From positions 1 to 64,000 of the forward strand of contig JAURVB010012863.1 of the NCBI GenBank assembly GCA_033002965.1: DNA of 64,000 nt, in the 5' to 3' direction. The translations under genes and the position numbers were made by a program. Position 1 is the stretch's first letter; the number at the start of each line of letters is the position of its first letter. The stretch is from Piper betle. Lineage: Eukaryota > Streptophyta > Magnoliopsida > Piperales > Piperaceae. The notes under the pieces were generated by a model. It was not told where the DNA came from. It did no database searches and was given only the letters and a program-made list of their open reading frames with translations. Below are positions 38,829-52,836 of this stretch, piece after piece.

Positions 38829-41260
38829 TGTGCAAATATTTGCAATTCTGTCAACAGAAGTTCACAGAAACAGAGACTGCCGTTATTGCTGCCAAAGCAA
38901 CGTATCAGGGCCTTTGAAAGAGTATGGCCATTTCACATTTATTAATTTTTTTCCTTAACTTTTTCTCTTCTAAAGTTGCAAGTATTATTTCACGTGGAAC
39001 TGCTAATTTTTGTGGCCTGTTTTGCAGGTAAGGATGAGAGTCGTGCATTGTATTTTTAGCCAGGGAGGCTGTTGAGGTAGCTGCTGTCATGCTAATATCT
39101 TAATTCTTTTCCCAAGTACCTCTTATTTATCAGGTAGGGGAAGTTTAATCAGCAGATTCACGGTTCAAGGCTTTAAGCTCATGGTTTTTTAGGAGATAAG
39201 TAACAACTTGTCTGTAGATTTAGCATATCATGCATTGAGTCAAGTTGCCCAGAAGGCTAGGCTGTCACTTGACAAGGAAAAGCTGAACAATAAGTCACAC
39301 TAAAGAGAACTGGCGTCAATAAAGGGCTATATACCAAGGATGCAGACCTACCATTATGCCTGATTTAGACCAATTTACCACTTTTAGTGTGGTAAGTTGC
39401 CCATTACAATTTATAACATGCATAGAAGGATAGTATTTTATATACCTTTTTCTGAGCTTATTTTCTCTGCTCGACTCTAGTAGTTGCAAAAAAATCAAAA
39501 AATGCCATACCCTTTTTGTTTTTTTTAACGCCTTACTGAAAGCTCATGCTTGTAGTCCGTCTGTGATTAGATAAAGAAACAAGTCACAAAATGGGATTTT
39601 ATTTAAATTTTCTGATGTGTTTTTTAGCTTAGTGGATTTTTTTTCTATAAAATTTGTCAGGGAAAAAGTCTAGATATTGATGACAAGTAGGCCGGTCATT
39701 TGAGGATATGTGTATGATAATAATTAGAGAAAAGGTTATTTGAGCCCAGGGCTAGCAAAATTTCTTGTCCCAGGTCCATCTTAACCATCCGATCCTAAAG
39801 ACGGTTTAAATTTGTCTTCTAAACGAAAAAACCGTAGGTCACCAGCAATTGCGAAGTGGTTGGATATGGCAGATCGTTCTGGCCGGAGGCATCTGCCGGT
39901 GACCAGATTTGGCCATCCCAGCTTGATTTGGCTGTGACGTGGCCGGATCTGGCCTGCAATGGTTGGGAGGGGGCCAGTTGTTAGCTGGAACTGCCCAATG
40001 ATTTTTTTGTTAATTATTTTTGTAGAATTGCCTGTTCTTGGCCATTCTTATATTCTTATAATTGGATGGCCAGATTGGCCCTTGGGTTATTATATCAGGC
40101 GAGATAAAAAGGCAAGCCAGCCATCTATTCACTTGGGTTATTTGTAAGTTTAATAAGTGGATTATTGTCACTTTATATATAATTATGCGAAAAAATAAAA
40201 ATAACTCATTTGCCAAGTTAAAAATAACTCTCAATCTGGCGAGGACGCCAACCAAACAAACCAGTTCAAGCACAAAACGTAAAAGTGCGACCAGGGACTT
40301 ATTTTAGCTGTTAGAAAACATACATATTCTCTACTTACAGCATTGTATCATTAGCCGTAAATTGTAAAAGTTTGGATTCCAAACATTTGTTAAAAAAACA
40401 TACTTTTTTATATCAAACATTAACACATAACATGGTATAAATCAACAATGTCACAACTTGGAGCAATGGCCGAAAGGAGTTCATCCCGGCGACGCAAAGT
40501 TTACATATTGCACAATTGAAAGACCTACAAATGTCTAAGCCTAATATAATCAGTATAAAGTAACAAACATTAACTGGTGGGCAAAAACGACCGATATTGA
40601 GATTACTCTCCCATCTAACATGAATTTGCAACTGCTAATACTCTTTAGTACTATTTAATTCTACTTAAAAATGCAATACTTAATTTCTTTAGATAAAAAA
40701 ATACAATATTTAACATTTAAATAAAAAACATTTAGGCTCAAAAAACACTAAATATATAAAGAAAGCTCATATAAAATCGACAAATTACCATGTTGAGAAT
40801 GCTTAGTGTCAGCGCCTCTTAATAGAAAAAGTTCAGTAACTTTCAAATCTGGCTACCAACCCATTTAAATTATATAGCTTTGTTGTTTGATATAGACAAA
40901 ATTGTCTTCATCATCCAATTAATCTTATAATACGAACAGCTGATATTAATTTTTACTTAAGAATATTTCGAGTGTCTAATATTAATTAGAGTAAATTATT
41001 CTCCTATCGTATTTTTTAGGTGCACTTTGATCTTTTCGTGAATAATAATTGTTCACAAACATAATCCTTGACTCGCTCTTAATATTATTTTTTCAAACCA
41101 AATGTGTTTATAAGCCAACTATAAACCAAAGATGATATTTCTCTAAGGTGGAAGCCCATATTTATCAAATTATGTAACCCGCCTCTCTTCTCTCCGGCAG
41201 TCGAAGCGTCCGACTCCCCCGAGAGTCGCCACCTTTTCACCCTTTTGTGACCCGGCGGCT
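38829..41260. other. Intergenic region TrmO-DGK
   Basis: The first few hundred bases are probably TrmO 3' untranslated sequence. The rest shows no gene. The segment at about 40905-40970 (GACAAAATTGTCTTCATCATC…) resembles 57943-58050 and looks like a dispersed repeat. Sequence turns GC-rich shortly before the DGK start. Confidence 0.45.
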
Positions 41261-44200
41261 ATGGAGTGCGGCGGCGGCGGGCAGATGACGCAGATAGGAG
41301 CGAGGTCGTCGCTTGTGGACTCCATCAAGGGCTGCGGTCTGTCCGGGGTGCGGGTGGACAAGGAGGAGCTCCGGCGGCGGGTTCTTATCTCCCGCTACCT
41401 CCGCCTCGCTGTGGTGGAAGCCATCCGGTCCAAGGACGCGTCTTGCGCCGTTGGTGGTGGTGTGGCGGTGGGGTGAGGCTGCGCCGGGGCACCCATCGTG
41501 GTGTTTGTCAACTCGAACAGCGGCCGCCGGCATGGGCCTGTTCTCAAGGAGCGGCTTCAAGAACTGTTGAGCGAAGAGCAGGTATGATATGTGGCATTTG
41601 GAGTTGTGGTCGGCATTGAATTAGTGAGGACAAGGGGGAAAAAACCATTTTTTGGGCTAGTCTGTGCCTGTTTGAACGAATTTTGAAGTTTGCAATGCGT
41701 ACTAATTGCTTGTGATTAGAATTGACTCTGAAATAAGCATTCCTATGGGATTGCATCGTCTTCCACTGGTGGAGAATAACCTTAGATTTCTTTGTTCTAG
41801 GCGCATAACAGAAGTTAGCTGGGTGGCAAGTTGAACTGGATATTTGGTAACGCAGGTTTTTGATCTTTCGTCAGTAAGACCACCCGAATTTGTTGACTGC
41901 GGACTTGCTTGTTTGGAAAAACTGGCGGAAGGTGGTGATAGCTGTGCAAAGGAAATTCGTGAGAGGTTGCGGATCATGGTAAATCAATTTTCTTTGCCTG
42001 ATTAAAGATTGATTGTGCTAGAAGAGACTGTGTTTCTCATTGTCTTCATTGTCTTTCGATAGGTAGCAGCTGGTGATGGTACCGTTGGTTGGGTATTGGG
42101 AGCTTTTTATAAACTCTATGCTCAAAGTCGGCTACCAATTCCTCCAGTAGGTATTATTCCTCTTGGAACTGGCAATGACCTGTCAAGCAGTTTTGATTGG
42201 GTTAGTATGCGTTTCTTAATGGTTGGTTAATAGTGAATTCTTCATTTATACGCTCAAACTTTAACTCTGATTTTTCTTGTCTAGGGTGGTTCGTTTCCTT
42301 TTATATGGAGATCTGCAGTGAAATGGTCTCTCCACAAGGCTATTAGTGGTTCAGTTTGCCATCTCGATAGGTGATTCTACTTTATAACTGTATTTCGTTT
42401 TGTAATGTATTTAATTTTATAACTACATTGCTGAATATGTTTTATTTTTTGTTAGGTTTAATTACCCATTACTTGCTTGTGTAAGTTGTATGAGCACAGA
42501 CTGGAACTGATTAGTGCTGATGAAGCTTATTTCTGTGTCAATGATACTGCAGTTGGAAGATTGTTGTATCAATGCCAGCAGAAGAAACTATAAACCCTCC
42601 TGATTGTCTCAAAAAGACAGAGGAACCTTCGTTATTTCAGGTTGCAAATTTTCTTTGGCTTTTTCTTCCTGTTTTAGAGCATTTGATTGCTAGGAAAAGA
42701 TGAGATAACATATCTGGACCAAATTAGCATTGCTTGAGATTTGTATTCGTTTGGTTGTTCTAATTGAAATGGATTCTATTACAGTTAATTTGTTATTGAT
42801 ACCCGTTAGCAGGATTTTGATTATCAGTCTTTTATCTGAGATTATCTCTGGTTCAGATATTACCTAATCTGACCCAACCAGTAGATTATTCTAGATAAAA
42901 CTGATATTTGTGTGTTGATGAATGTATCACTTCAATTTTACATCCTATTTTTGTTATGATACGTGGTAAAGTGGTCTCAGAACCAGAAAAAAACATGATA
43001 TAGATTGACTGAATCCGAATTAAGTTAATTTAGTTCATGTTCATGCACTTTTTTGGCTCTGATTTCCTAAAGTTAGTTAATAAAATGTTCTACTGTATGA
43101 TGATAATACCATATTTTGTTGTAAGGGGAGTTGTCTCTAATTGAATTATATGCTTAGTTCTGGCTTTTTGTGCAATATAAAACAAGTCCAACTTGCTGAC
43201 ATACTTGGAGTTAACTTTGTGTGTAGACTTACATCAAACTCAACAGCTGAGAAGATCTCAAGGGATCCTCATGAATATGAACAATTTTCTTTTTAACTAA
43301 CTCTTGGGGGGGAATAAAATCATCTTCTTCTTTCTTCTTTCTCTTCTTCCTTATCCCAAATCTACAATCCTTATCTAGTATCCGTGTGATTTCAAATGTA
43401 AAAGTTTTGAATACAAAATGGCCTTCCTAACATGCTCCTCCATTATCCAGTCTAGTGACCGTCAATGCACAAGCCTTGGTGGAATTAATTATAGGGAGGA
43501 AAATATTGTAAATTTTTTTTTAGGGAAATATGTTATTTTCATCATTGTTGTCATCATCATGATCATCATTTTTATTTTTGCGATATTTCTTCTTGTGAGC
43601 TATCTTGAAACAACTTATTCCTAGTGGACTATTATTTACCATGAAATGAATTGAGAAGTATATTGTCCTGTGTGGGTTTTTTTGTGTTTCTAAATTTGTC
43701 CTGATGCTTGTTGTTTTCAGGATGCAGAAATTGGAGGGTCCTTACCTGATAAACTCTCTTGTTATGAGGGAGTGTTCTATAATTATTTTAGCATAGGTAT
43801 GCTATCCATTATTTGGTAGATTTCTTTTATGGTTTTCTAGTAGATATTGTCTTTTCATGCAAATACTTGTAAGTTTACTGTACAGATAAGTCTTTGTATG
43901 AAATAGTGGACATATTCTTAAAGAATGATCTAATAAGTGGCTAGAAGTTGGGATTGCCACATTTACCTTTTAGGGAGCTTCTTGGAAGATACATCAACGT
44001 TATCATTTTAGATGACATTTTATTTGCCAGGAATGGATGCCCATGCTGCTTATAGTTTTCATCATTTATGAAATAAGAAGCCATACCTGGCACGAGGACC
44101 AATTTCATGTAATTCATGTTTGAAAGTACTAGCCTAATTATGTGGCTTTGGATGTCCAAAGAAAGCTATGACATTTATATTATTCCAATTTTCAAAAAAA

Positions 44201-45993
44201 AATTGTACTTGGAATCCTTTTTGTAGTGTAAAATCATACCATCATGAAAAATTTTACACTTACAAGAAACTGCATGTCCTCTGCAGCTGATCTACTCAGG
44301 TTATACCTGCACCCAAGGGTGGTTTTGTACACCATGCTTAAGTGACCCAAATTTGAGGTGAGCTGCTTCCATTATCTGGAACAAACTTAATGAATTTCAG
44401 GATGAGGAAATGTATGTTTCTTTGTTTTTAACTTTATTAATTTTTTTAGTACATTATGATTCAGTGGTAGCATGGCTGAGTTCTACTAAGTTGTGTTCCT
44501 GCAACCATATCACATTAATAAACCTTTGGTAATGTATGAGGCATGTTTGAATCTAAAACTTCAAGATGTGAGGAGGCGAATAAATCCTTGTATATCGTAA
44601 GCACACTGTTCATTTCGCCAAATCTTAGTACCTAGATTATGTTACAAAACAGCTGAATTTGAACAGGGGGCTCAATAACGCTGTGAGAATACATATAAAG
44701 AAAGTTGAATGTTCAGAATGGGAACAAATTAGAATTCCTTCCAGGTAAATTAATTCTTTATTTATATTCGGTCATATCTGTCATTTTGCTGTTGGGCTTT
44801 ATTTTACTTGTTATGCTTGCTGCTTCTTTTTGTTTGAAATGTGCCTCTAAAGATGCTGTGCATGTAGTGTTATGTTCTGACCATTAATTTGATTCTAGCA
44901 TTCGAGCTCTGGTTGCCCTGAACCTTCACAGCTATGGTAGTGGAAGGAATCCCTGGGGCCATCCTAAGCCAAAGTACTTAGAGAAGGTACAATGCTTCTT
45001 GCAAATGGCTGTTTGTTGGTGCCATGCTGTTTTTAGTTAATTTTGATATTGTTGTTGTTACTCATAAAATTGGTGGTGATTCCTCCTCATCGTACAGAAA
45101 GGCTTTGTTGAGGTCCATGTCGATGATGGCCTGTTGGAGATCTTTGGCCTGAAGCAGGGATGGCATGCGTCCTTCATTAAGGTTGAACTTATCTCAGCTG
45201 TACATAAAGCGCAGGTAGCATATTATTGTCTTAAACCACCAAAGCTATACAGAAGTATGGTGAAAGAATAGTAGTCATGTAGATTAAAGTAGTTGATGTC
45301 ACTCATCAATATGACTGATAATCATTTTGTTAGCCAACTTTCTCATGAGATAGTGAGTTGTTGATGTGTAAAACTTGCTCGTTTATGTGCCCTGGAATCC
45401 TGCTTATTTAAGTTTAATTTTAACCTCTACTCGGAGTGATTATAGTTTTTGTTTCATTACATATAGTAGCCAGAAGGATATTCTTTTTATAACGTTTTCC
45501 AGGGTTCAATCGAAAGATGAATGTATGAGAAGTCTTGGTCCTCTATTCTTGTTTATTCACCTAATTAAGTTTAATGTCTACAAAGAGAAGAATTTTTGCC
45601 TGTTTGGCTTTTCGCCATCTTCCAGTACTTTGTAATAATTTAGCCACATAGATGGACAATGTAGGCACTACCTATTGGAGATCATTTCATAGGGTTTGAG
45701 CATCTATTTGTGTAGCTGAGTTTCAGTATTTGACCCACCGTTCTTACATGTCTGATGAAAATTTTCAGTGTTTATTCTGTGGCGTTTGAAAATCACCTCT
45801 GCATTCTCTGTTTATTTATTTTCTAACAAGGCAGCTTTTGTTGTTACAGGCTGCTGCAATGCGCTTGGAGATTAGAGGAGGTAAAGGAAAGAAAACATGC
45901 ATGCAGATGGATGGGGAACCATGGAAGCAGCAGATAACAAGTGAGCACTCGACCTTTGTGGAAATTAAAAGGTCCCTTTACCGACTCTCATGA
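41261..45993 (+). pseudogene. DGK: Plant diacylglycerol kinase, probably a pseudogene
   Basis: Intact relatives phosphorylate diacylglycerol to phosphatidic acid with ATP. This is the short plant type without C1 domains. Exons: 41261-41581, 41856-41978, 42063-42200, 42285-42370, 42553-42640, 43721-43796, 44031-about 44109, 44287-44357, 44667-44744, 44899-44986, 45098-45214, 45850-45993. Motifs include [62 protein letters not shown] and GLKQGWHASF. Lesions: TGA at 41474-41476 in exon 1, alternatively two compensating G-run errors; TGA at 44069-44071 where relatives have Arg (CGA to TGA); exon 7 lacks its usual end and donor (about 5 bases lost near 44110), shifting the frame; one base missing at 45970-45973, replacing the RVPLPTLMISGK-like tail. 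The ATP-binding GGDGT reads AGDGT (42069-42083) and SRSFGWGG reads SSSFDWGG. Most splice sites survive, so inactivation is recent. Confidence 0.88.
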
Positions 45994-48589
45994 TAAGTGG
46001 GAAGTAGTGTTATTGCATATTTGTGGTCAAGAATTTATTTTGTGACCCATTTTATTAGATTAAGATTGGATATATTCATGTTTATTTGTAATATGGGCTC
46101 TAACTTTTAGGATTTTCTGAGGCAAGGTAGACCTCTGAAATGTGTTCTACTTGAAAGATGTAAGATGATGTAAGTGATAACACTTGTGGTGATGGAAGGC
46201 GATATCTAAGCTTCACCTGATGGTTTGTATTGTAATTTTAAATATGAAAGGCTTGATCACATCCCTACTCTTTTGTTTCCGTTCTTGTTGCATGCATCTA
46301 CTTCAATGCTATGGAAAACGGGATGTTTGGAAATGTAAGGAAGACATGAACAGGGAGTGTTTGTAGCTGCGTTGATGCGCGCAACAACAAAAGCCTGAGT
46401 GCAACTGCATATGCTCTTATTATTCATTCAAAAAAGCTTATCCATACTGATGATTGATGTAAGGATATCCTCACTTCCGTTGACATTGAAGGTGAGAATT
46501 TTTTTGTATTTTCAGTACTACAATTTCTCCCTTTTAAGAAATTTTATCTTTGGAATTCATAGCCCTTGCCCCCATTGTTTCTAAGTTAACATCCAACATG
46601 AGTTGGCTAGATACAGGGCGAGTGACTTGACTTATTCTTTCAAAATGGCTATTTCATCTCAAGATCCACAAGAATATTGGTTAGTATTTGATGTGGTCTT
46701 AGGTTAGATGTCTATGGAGTTGTTTGCTTTTCTTCCTGCCACTTATTTTTCTCCAGTGCTCCCATATATTTTGTTGCAAAAGACAATGAAAATCATTGAT
46801 GCAGTGTGGGTTTGGGATTAATTGCAGCCATCCAAATATGTTAATTGCTTCCCTTGCATACTTTCAGGAGGTCGCTTTGAAGGCAATGTTGCAAAAGAGT
46901 TTTCTCTTGTGGTACATTAGATTAGATTCTTGGGTGAGTGGTCTCATTCCTTGAGTAAAACATTAAAGCAACAGATTGGGAAAGACAAGTCTCAGATTAG
47001 AGAAGCCCGAAGACCACGTATTTTCCGTTCTTGCATGCATCATACCGTTCTTCATATTTCGTCTTTCTCAAGTCCATTCGTTTCAGGTGCTGACATTGGT
47101 GAAACTGCTTTCTGCTTCTTTGTAAACATCTTCTGCATTGTCGCCGTCGTCATCATGTGCACCTTATCGCAAACTATGGACATCTTAATGCTAAATTGTT
47201 TTCGCGTTTAATTTGACGGCGTTGAATTATTATTAGAGACAAGCTACCGGTATTTCTTGTCTACTTGATCAAACTCTTGCAAATTGGGATTCTGAATTTC
47301 TACGTAGCCATGATTGTGCTTTGCTAAGAAGAGAACCAGCCATCAATTTCTAGTGGGAATCACTGTTAGAAGTTGATGAGATGGGAAGATATTGGCATCT
47401 GGGGACCCTCTTTCGGATAAGTCTTCCAGCGCTGTTCTATCTCTTGTACTTTTGCATGGCCAACCTCTACATTGGCCACTGCTTTGGCACTTTTTTCTTT
47501 TTTTATCTATTTATTTGAGCAACAAGTTCTCGACAACTTTTGAAAGTTGTAACTTGTAACTAGCATAAAGACACTTACTTTACTTCGACCTATAACACTT
47601 TCTGGTATGACCATCTGTGACCTCCTAGACCAAGAGTCCCTGCATCATTACCAAGTTTTGAAGTCTATCATCAACATTCTATTTTTTCTTTTGCTTTTTC
47701 TTTTTTCGCCCAAGAGCAAATCATCATCAACATTCTGTGCCATCTGTCTGTCTGGTGGTAATCAAAATTTTAAATATCATTTCGTTTATCATATACGGGA
47801 TTTATAGCCGACGATAAAGAATATATTTGATTCAATCAAATTAAATTAGATTCAACTAAATATTAAAATTATAAATAAATATTTTATCTGACAAAAAATA
47901 TTTGAGTAACTGTTTTAATATCTTCACTTGCTCCATAGTGTTTTTAGTATTTTCTTTTAATATAAAACTAGCAAAACATGTAGATAATAAATAAGATTTA
48001 ATTTAACAAAGTGGCTGATTCCACTAAACCCTTAAATATTTCACTGTAAACGCTCTAAAATTACAAGCTTTACACCTTCAAAATTAAAAAGACTTCTCAT
48101 TCTCATTTTTCTCACCCCCCCCCCCCCCCCCCCCCCACCACACACACACACACCTTGTACAATATATAGGCTCCATCTATATAGTAAAAAATGAAATGAA
48201 TACTACTGTGTGCATCTTCTAAACTATAATCAAACCAAATTAACATACTTTTTATAATTCTTCTAAAATTATTCATTGTTTTTTTTCCACCAAATTATTC
48301 ATCATTAGATTAGATTATGCGGGAGATAATTTTTTTTATCAAGTCTAAGACAAGACAATGAGAGAATTAGTAAGTAAAATATATTTTTAAGTGTTTTTAA
48401 ACAATCATACAAAATACTAAAATTAAGAATTTTTTACTTATGAAGCTTGAAAGTTGAAATAAAAATGTAACTAGGGCAACAAATAAAAGGGGCATGAAAA
48501 AATTTAAAAATAAAAAAAGTAAATTCAGCGGCATCCCTGAAAACAAATAATCCCTAAAAAGAGCCTCTCTTCTTCTTCCTCCTCTGTCC
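45994..48589. other. DGK 3' region and GDU upstream region
   Basis: No conserved gene was seen. Sequence just after the DGK stop is its likely 3' untranslated part. From about 47800 it is strongly AT-rich. A 22-base C tract (48115-48136) is followed by a short AC tract near 48142-48152. Confidence 0.45.
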
Positions 48590-48596
48590 TATAAAG
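48590..48596 (+). promoter_or_regulatory. TATA box of the glutamine dumper gene
   Basis: TATAAAG lies 109 bases upstream of the ATG at 48699, downstream of a TTCTTCTTCCTCCTC pyrimidine patch. This is typical of plant core promoters. Confidence 0.7.
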
Positions 48597-48698
48597 AGCA
48601 CCAACCCCTCTCCCTCCTCCTTACTCTCTACGTATGTATATTCCTCCCAAAGCTTCCACCTTTCTACCTCATCATCATCAGAGAAGCACATATATACA

Positions 48699-49106
48699 AT
48701 GAGGAGCTTGGGGGAGATCGAGCCAAGGTTGCCCCCCGCCGGGACGCCGTCCCATCTCGGTTGGCACTCCCCTGTCCCATACCTCTTCGGCGGGCTGGCC
48801 GCCATGCTCGGCCTCGTCGGCTTCGCCCTCCTCGTCCTCGCTTGTTCCTACTGGAAGGTTTCGTCTTCTCTGAACGATGGAAGGGGCGACCAAGGAGGAC
48901 GCCACGGCGGCGAGGGGAAGCTCGCGGCCCTGGCGAGCTTGGAGGCCAAGGTGGTGGTGATCATGGCCGGAGACGACAACCCCGCGTACCTCGCGACCCC
49001 GGTCTGCGCCAACCCCTTTCCCCTCGTCGGCGGTAAAAAGTCGGTGGAGGCGAAGAACGGCGAGGAAGAAGGTGAAGACCGGAGTGACCATAGTCTGCGC
49101 CATTGA
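48699..49106 (+). CDS. Glutamine dumper (GDU) family protein
   Basis: GDU proteins are small single-span plasma-membrane proteins whose overexpression causes amino-acid export; they act with LOG2-type ubiquitin ligases (family knowledge). This is a single-exon, 135-residue frame. A Pro-rich N-terminus (PRLPPAGTPSH) precedes WHSPVPYLFGGLAAML (22-37) and a transmembrane helix ending LLVLACSYWK (about 28-52). The cytosolic diagnostic VIMAG box is at residues 87-91, in VVVIMAGDDNPAYLATP. An acidic tail (EEEGED) ends the protein. Length, exon count and order of elements fit the family. Codon use is GC-rich, as in other monocot single-exon genes. The overlapping frames on both strands are shadows of this composition. 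Which GDU paralogue this is cannot be told. Confidence 0.95.
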   Translation: MRSLGEIEPRLPPAGTPSHLGWHSPVPYLFGGLAAMLGLVGFALLVLACSYWKVSSSLNDGRGDQGGRHGGEGKLAALASLEAKVVVIMAGDDNPAYLATPVCANPFPLVGGKKSVEAKNGEEEGEDRSDHSLRH

Positions 49107-52100
49107 AGAAGCTCTGTGTTCTCTTTCAAGTTTATATGGAGATTGTAAAAAAGTTGATGAGATAGAATTATAGATTACCCAAAATATATTGAGTTTTGGT
49201 TGAACAACACTAAATCTCTTTATTTACTCTCTTTTTTCTTGATCAAATCTTTCTCATCCTCCTCCTTAAATGAGCATAATGTGATCCTGCTTATTTGTCA
49301 ATGGTCATGTAGATTGTAGGGGTTGAAACAATATTATGGGACATGGGTTTTCATTGTGTGATGGCGAAAGTATGAACTATGAATTAATGGAGTTGTATAG
49401 AAGATGTAATCTTGTTATTAGTTGTGTGCATGATCACTTACATTGCGATCTTTGGCAGTCTGGCTCATTGCTCAATATGGGCACTGGTGTATTTGTTTAA
49501 ATCGAGGGTGTGCATCGTTTTCCCCGGTGAATGGGCGAAGTTGCGAGAAAGCTGGCATGCAGCGGGATCAATATCCAATATATTCATTAAAACTAGAAAA
49601 GCTGGAAAGTGTTTTGGATATCAGAATACAAACTGGTGATCACCATCTGCGCATCTGCTTTTCTGGGCACCTTGTTAATGTTGGGTTCAGAATCTTTAGA
49701 CTGAGCAGGTTCAGAGGGACGCGGCGATCGGCCAAAGAACAAAGAACTCATACTCATCTCATGCTTTCATACCTCCACATCCCATGATAATTTGTTGTCA
49801 TGATGTCATCATATTTAAGAGCACTCGGAATAATTTAGAAACAAGCAATATGCAATTATGTCATATAATAAGCTTGTTATTAGCAAATTCGGGGCAACTA
49901 GTTCGAAGACAACAAATTATGATCTTTCACTCACACGCTAAAACCTTAATTAATGTTAATGCATAAACAACATTAACTTATAATTTACTCTAGTAATTAG
50001 ATCTCACCCAATTATAAGTCCTATACCTTCCATACGACACATAAATGTTATGTGTTTAACCTCATTACAATATAAGATAATTCATGTTTAACCTCATTAC
50101 AATATAAGATGATTCATGTTTTACTGCTTTAGTTTAGAATAAAAGGTGTGCCTTCTTCTTTTTCTGTTTCCTTTTGAAACACAAAGTTGAAAGTACTATT
50201 GAATTACCTACACAAGATGGAAGGAGGCAAACTTGTGCAGAAAAGCCCCGGGCACAAGCAATTTTGTGTCAAACATACACCTTGCTTATATATTGCACTT
50301 TCCCTGTACAGCATCTTCTTCTAAAACAGCTTTTCCTTTTTGGTTTTACAATGGATGATTTAGCATGCACCATATGGTATATGCTTATATAAGCTCCTTG
50401 TAATTATCATTTGTGTATCTTTTAGAGATGAACTTGGACAAATGCCCCCTGCAAAGGTTAACAAATAGCTTAATATCAACTCATTGTTAACTCTGCCTAT
50501 TAGTTTACTTGAAAGTCTCGTCCATGCAAGAGCGAAGAATCTGAAAAGTTGACCTATTTGAGAATTTCCAGATCTATATTTATTTTCAATTCTCCGAAAA
50601 TAATTTGTCACTTACTACGCCCTTCTTCACCTCTAGGTCTCTAAGTATCCACCGTAAGTGTAAATCCTTCAACTTGAGTCAGGGTTTTATAGTCGTTAAC
50701 TAGTCTGTTTGACCATTTGTCCGAGTGGGTTCAACTTTCAAAACACATGCGCGAGGCTAAGGCATATCGCTGTACGTATTATAAGGGTTCATGTATACCC
50801 GAGTATATAAAGATAATGTCAGATACATAGTAGTAGACTGAGTTATTAGTATATACGAGAGTATGCCCTCTTATTTTATTTTGCTCGGTTGAATCGTATA
50901 AATTAGATTTAGGTCATCAATTTTGTTAGAATATGATGGTTAGGATTTTTAGTTGGGTTGGTAGTTTTTAGAACATGTCATTCGATGGATGTTGACCTTA
51001 TTTTATTCTCATTTTTATTTTGACTTGCGTTCATGACGTGCTTGACTCACGTTTATGACATGCTTGACTCGCTTTGACAGCCCTAAGACAATTTTTAGGA
51101 GCTTTTAGAACCTACTTTACACCAAGTTAGTCTAAGCCTAGCCGAGTATAAATTTAGGAAAAAAGAAAACATGACTTAGACACGAGACAACTCTTTCTTC
51201 CCTCAACTCACCTTACCAACAAACCCGTGCTGCTCTCCTCCCCCTTGGTGACGACGCCACCATTACCGACGACCTCGCCGTTGACAGCACCACCATTGGC
51301 CAGCCCTGCCGTCGCTCGGCCTCCCCATCTCCTACCTTTCCCCCTTACCTTCCCCTCATCCATCTTCTTCCCCCACTCCACGCCCTAGCCAATGCCTAGT
51401 TTTTCTTAAAGCACCGCCAGCAACACCGCTGCCTGGTCGCTGCTGTCCAACCAGCCCTCCTCGTCGACCTCTCCCTCTCTTTCTTTACCATCTCTTTCCC
51501 TTTCCTCTCTCTACCTGTATGTCCCCCCTAGTCGATTGGCCAATCGCCAGCCAACCACCGACCGTGTTCGCCAAACCTATTTCCCCTCCTAGCCCTAGCC
51601 CTAGCTCCCTAGCTCCCTAGCCCTTCTCCTTGCCGGTCAATTTTCAGCCATGGCCGCCACCCCTCAGCAATCGTTGATAGTCGCAACCGTCGCCATCGTC
51701 GCTAATTCGATTCCGAATCACTATGAGATGTTCTTCGCTTCTTCAATTTTAGATTTTTAATTCATTTTAATCATTATTCATATCACCCATAATTTTATAA
51801 ATTGTTCATGTTTTGTTAATATGTTAATTTTGAAATTTTGTATAATTATCTGTTGATTGATAAATTTCTTTATGTAATTAAGGATTGATAGTGATTAATG
51901 ATAATTCAAATTATTCAATTATGAAATTCAATATGCTATTGATGTTTCAAATGGTAGAGTTGTGTATTAATTTTATAGTTGTGTAAGTTAATTACCTATT
52001 TGATTAGAAAGTTAATTCAAAATGTGAATTGATTTGAGATGATAATTTTAGAAATTGTGATGTAGCCACCTAAATAAAAGTAATGACAGGTAGGCCTTAA

Positions 52101-52836
52101 TTGTTAATTTGTTCATCTAACTTATTTGTTGATTAGCTGCGATTAATGTTAGTATTTATGATATTCACGATGATGTAATGATTCTAATGTATCCATTTCA
52201 TATATGCATCAAATATTTAGCATGAGTGTTAGTGTGTAATTTGGTTGTGTAAGACGGAGTAAGAGCTCGCTGTCTAGGCGACAATACCCGGCTTAGAGCT
52301 TCTACCAAGTCTATAGGACTTGCCTCTTGATTTGTTGCTATACTCCATTTTTTGTTTTGTTTTATAGATCATAGGACGTGTTAAATTGTCGTTTTATCGG
52401 AACCCACTTAACACAGGTCATTTGAACAATATATTTTCCAGAATTAAGAATCCTTGATGATAAGATCCCCCAAGTTGTTTTCGAAAAATCAGAACCATAG
52501 TAAATTGCTTTCGGGCATACTTATATAATTCCCTTCTCAGTCATATAATATAATTTGTATCGGATTTTCTTATGAGTCAATAGATGGAGAAACCACTTAC
52601 GCATACCATGAGAGGGCACATTGTGTGAGTCACAACGGGCTTTAGATTGGTGACTGGATTGTTCCATTCTCGATGGATCCTGACAACTGCATGTTTTGAG
52701 CTTCCACACACCCAGAGAGATGGGAAGGATACAAGTACTATTGCGTAGAGTGCATGTCTGGACGTATGATATCAATGGGTATTGAATGTGACTGCCTAAG
52801 AGTATTCGAGCTTTGCGTTTTGGCCAAGAGAAATAT
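49107..52836. other. Intergenic region with retrotransposon-like sequence
   Basis: The first ~150 bases are likely GDU 3' untranslated sequence. From about 50640 the text looks like a plus-strand LTR and leader: GAGTATAAATTTAGG near 51140 is TATA-like, followed by a C-rich CCACCATTACCG…CCTCCTAGCCCTAGCC stretch to about 51720. No gag or pol domain and no clear LTR pair were seen. Two neighbouring copies of TTTAACCTCATTACAATATAAGAT (about 50056 and 50089) form a short tandem duplication. Confidence 0.4.

Noticed and set aside
48554..49129. Antisense frames of 83-141 codons over the GDU gene
   Set aside because: They mirror the GC-rich GDU coding sequence, which has a clear TATA box and VIMAG motif.
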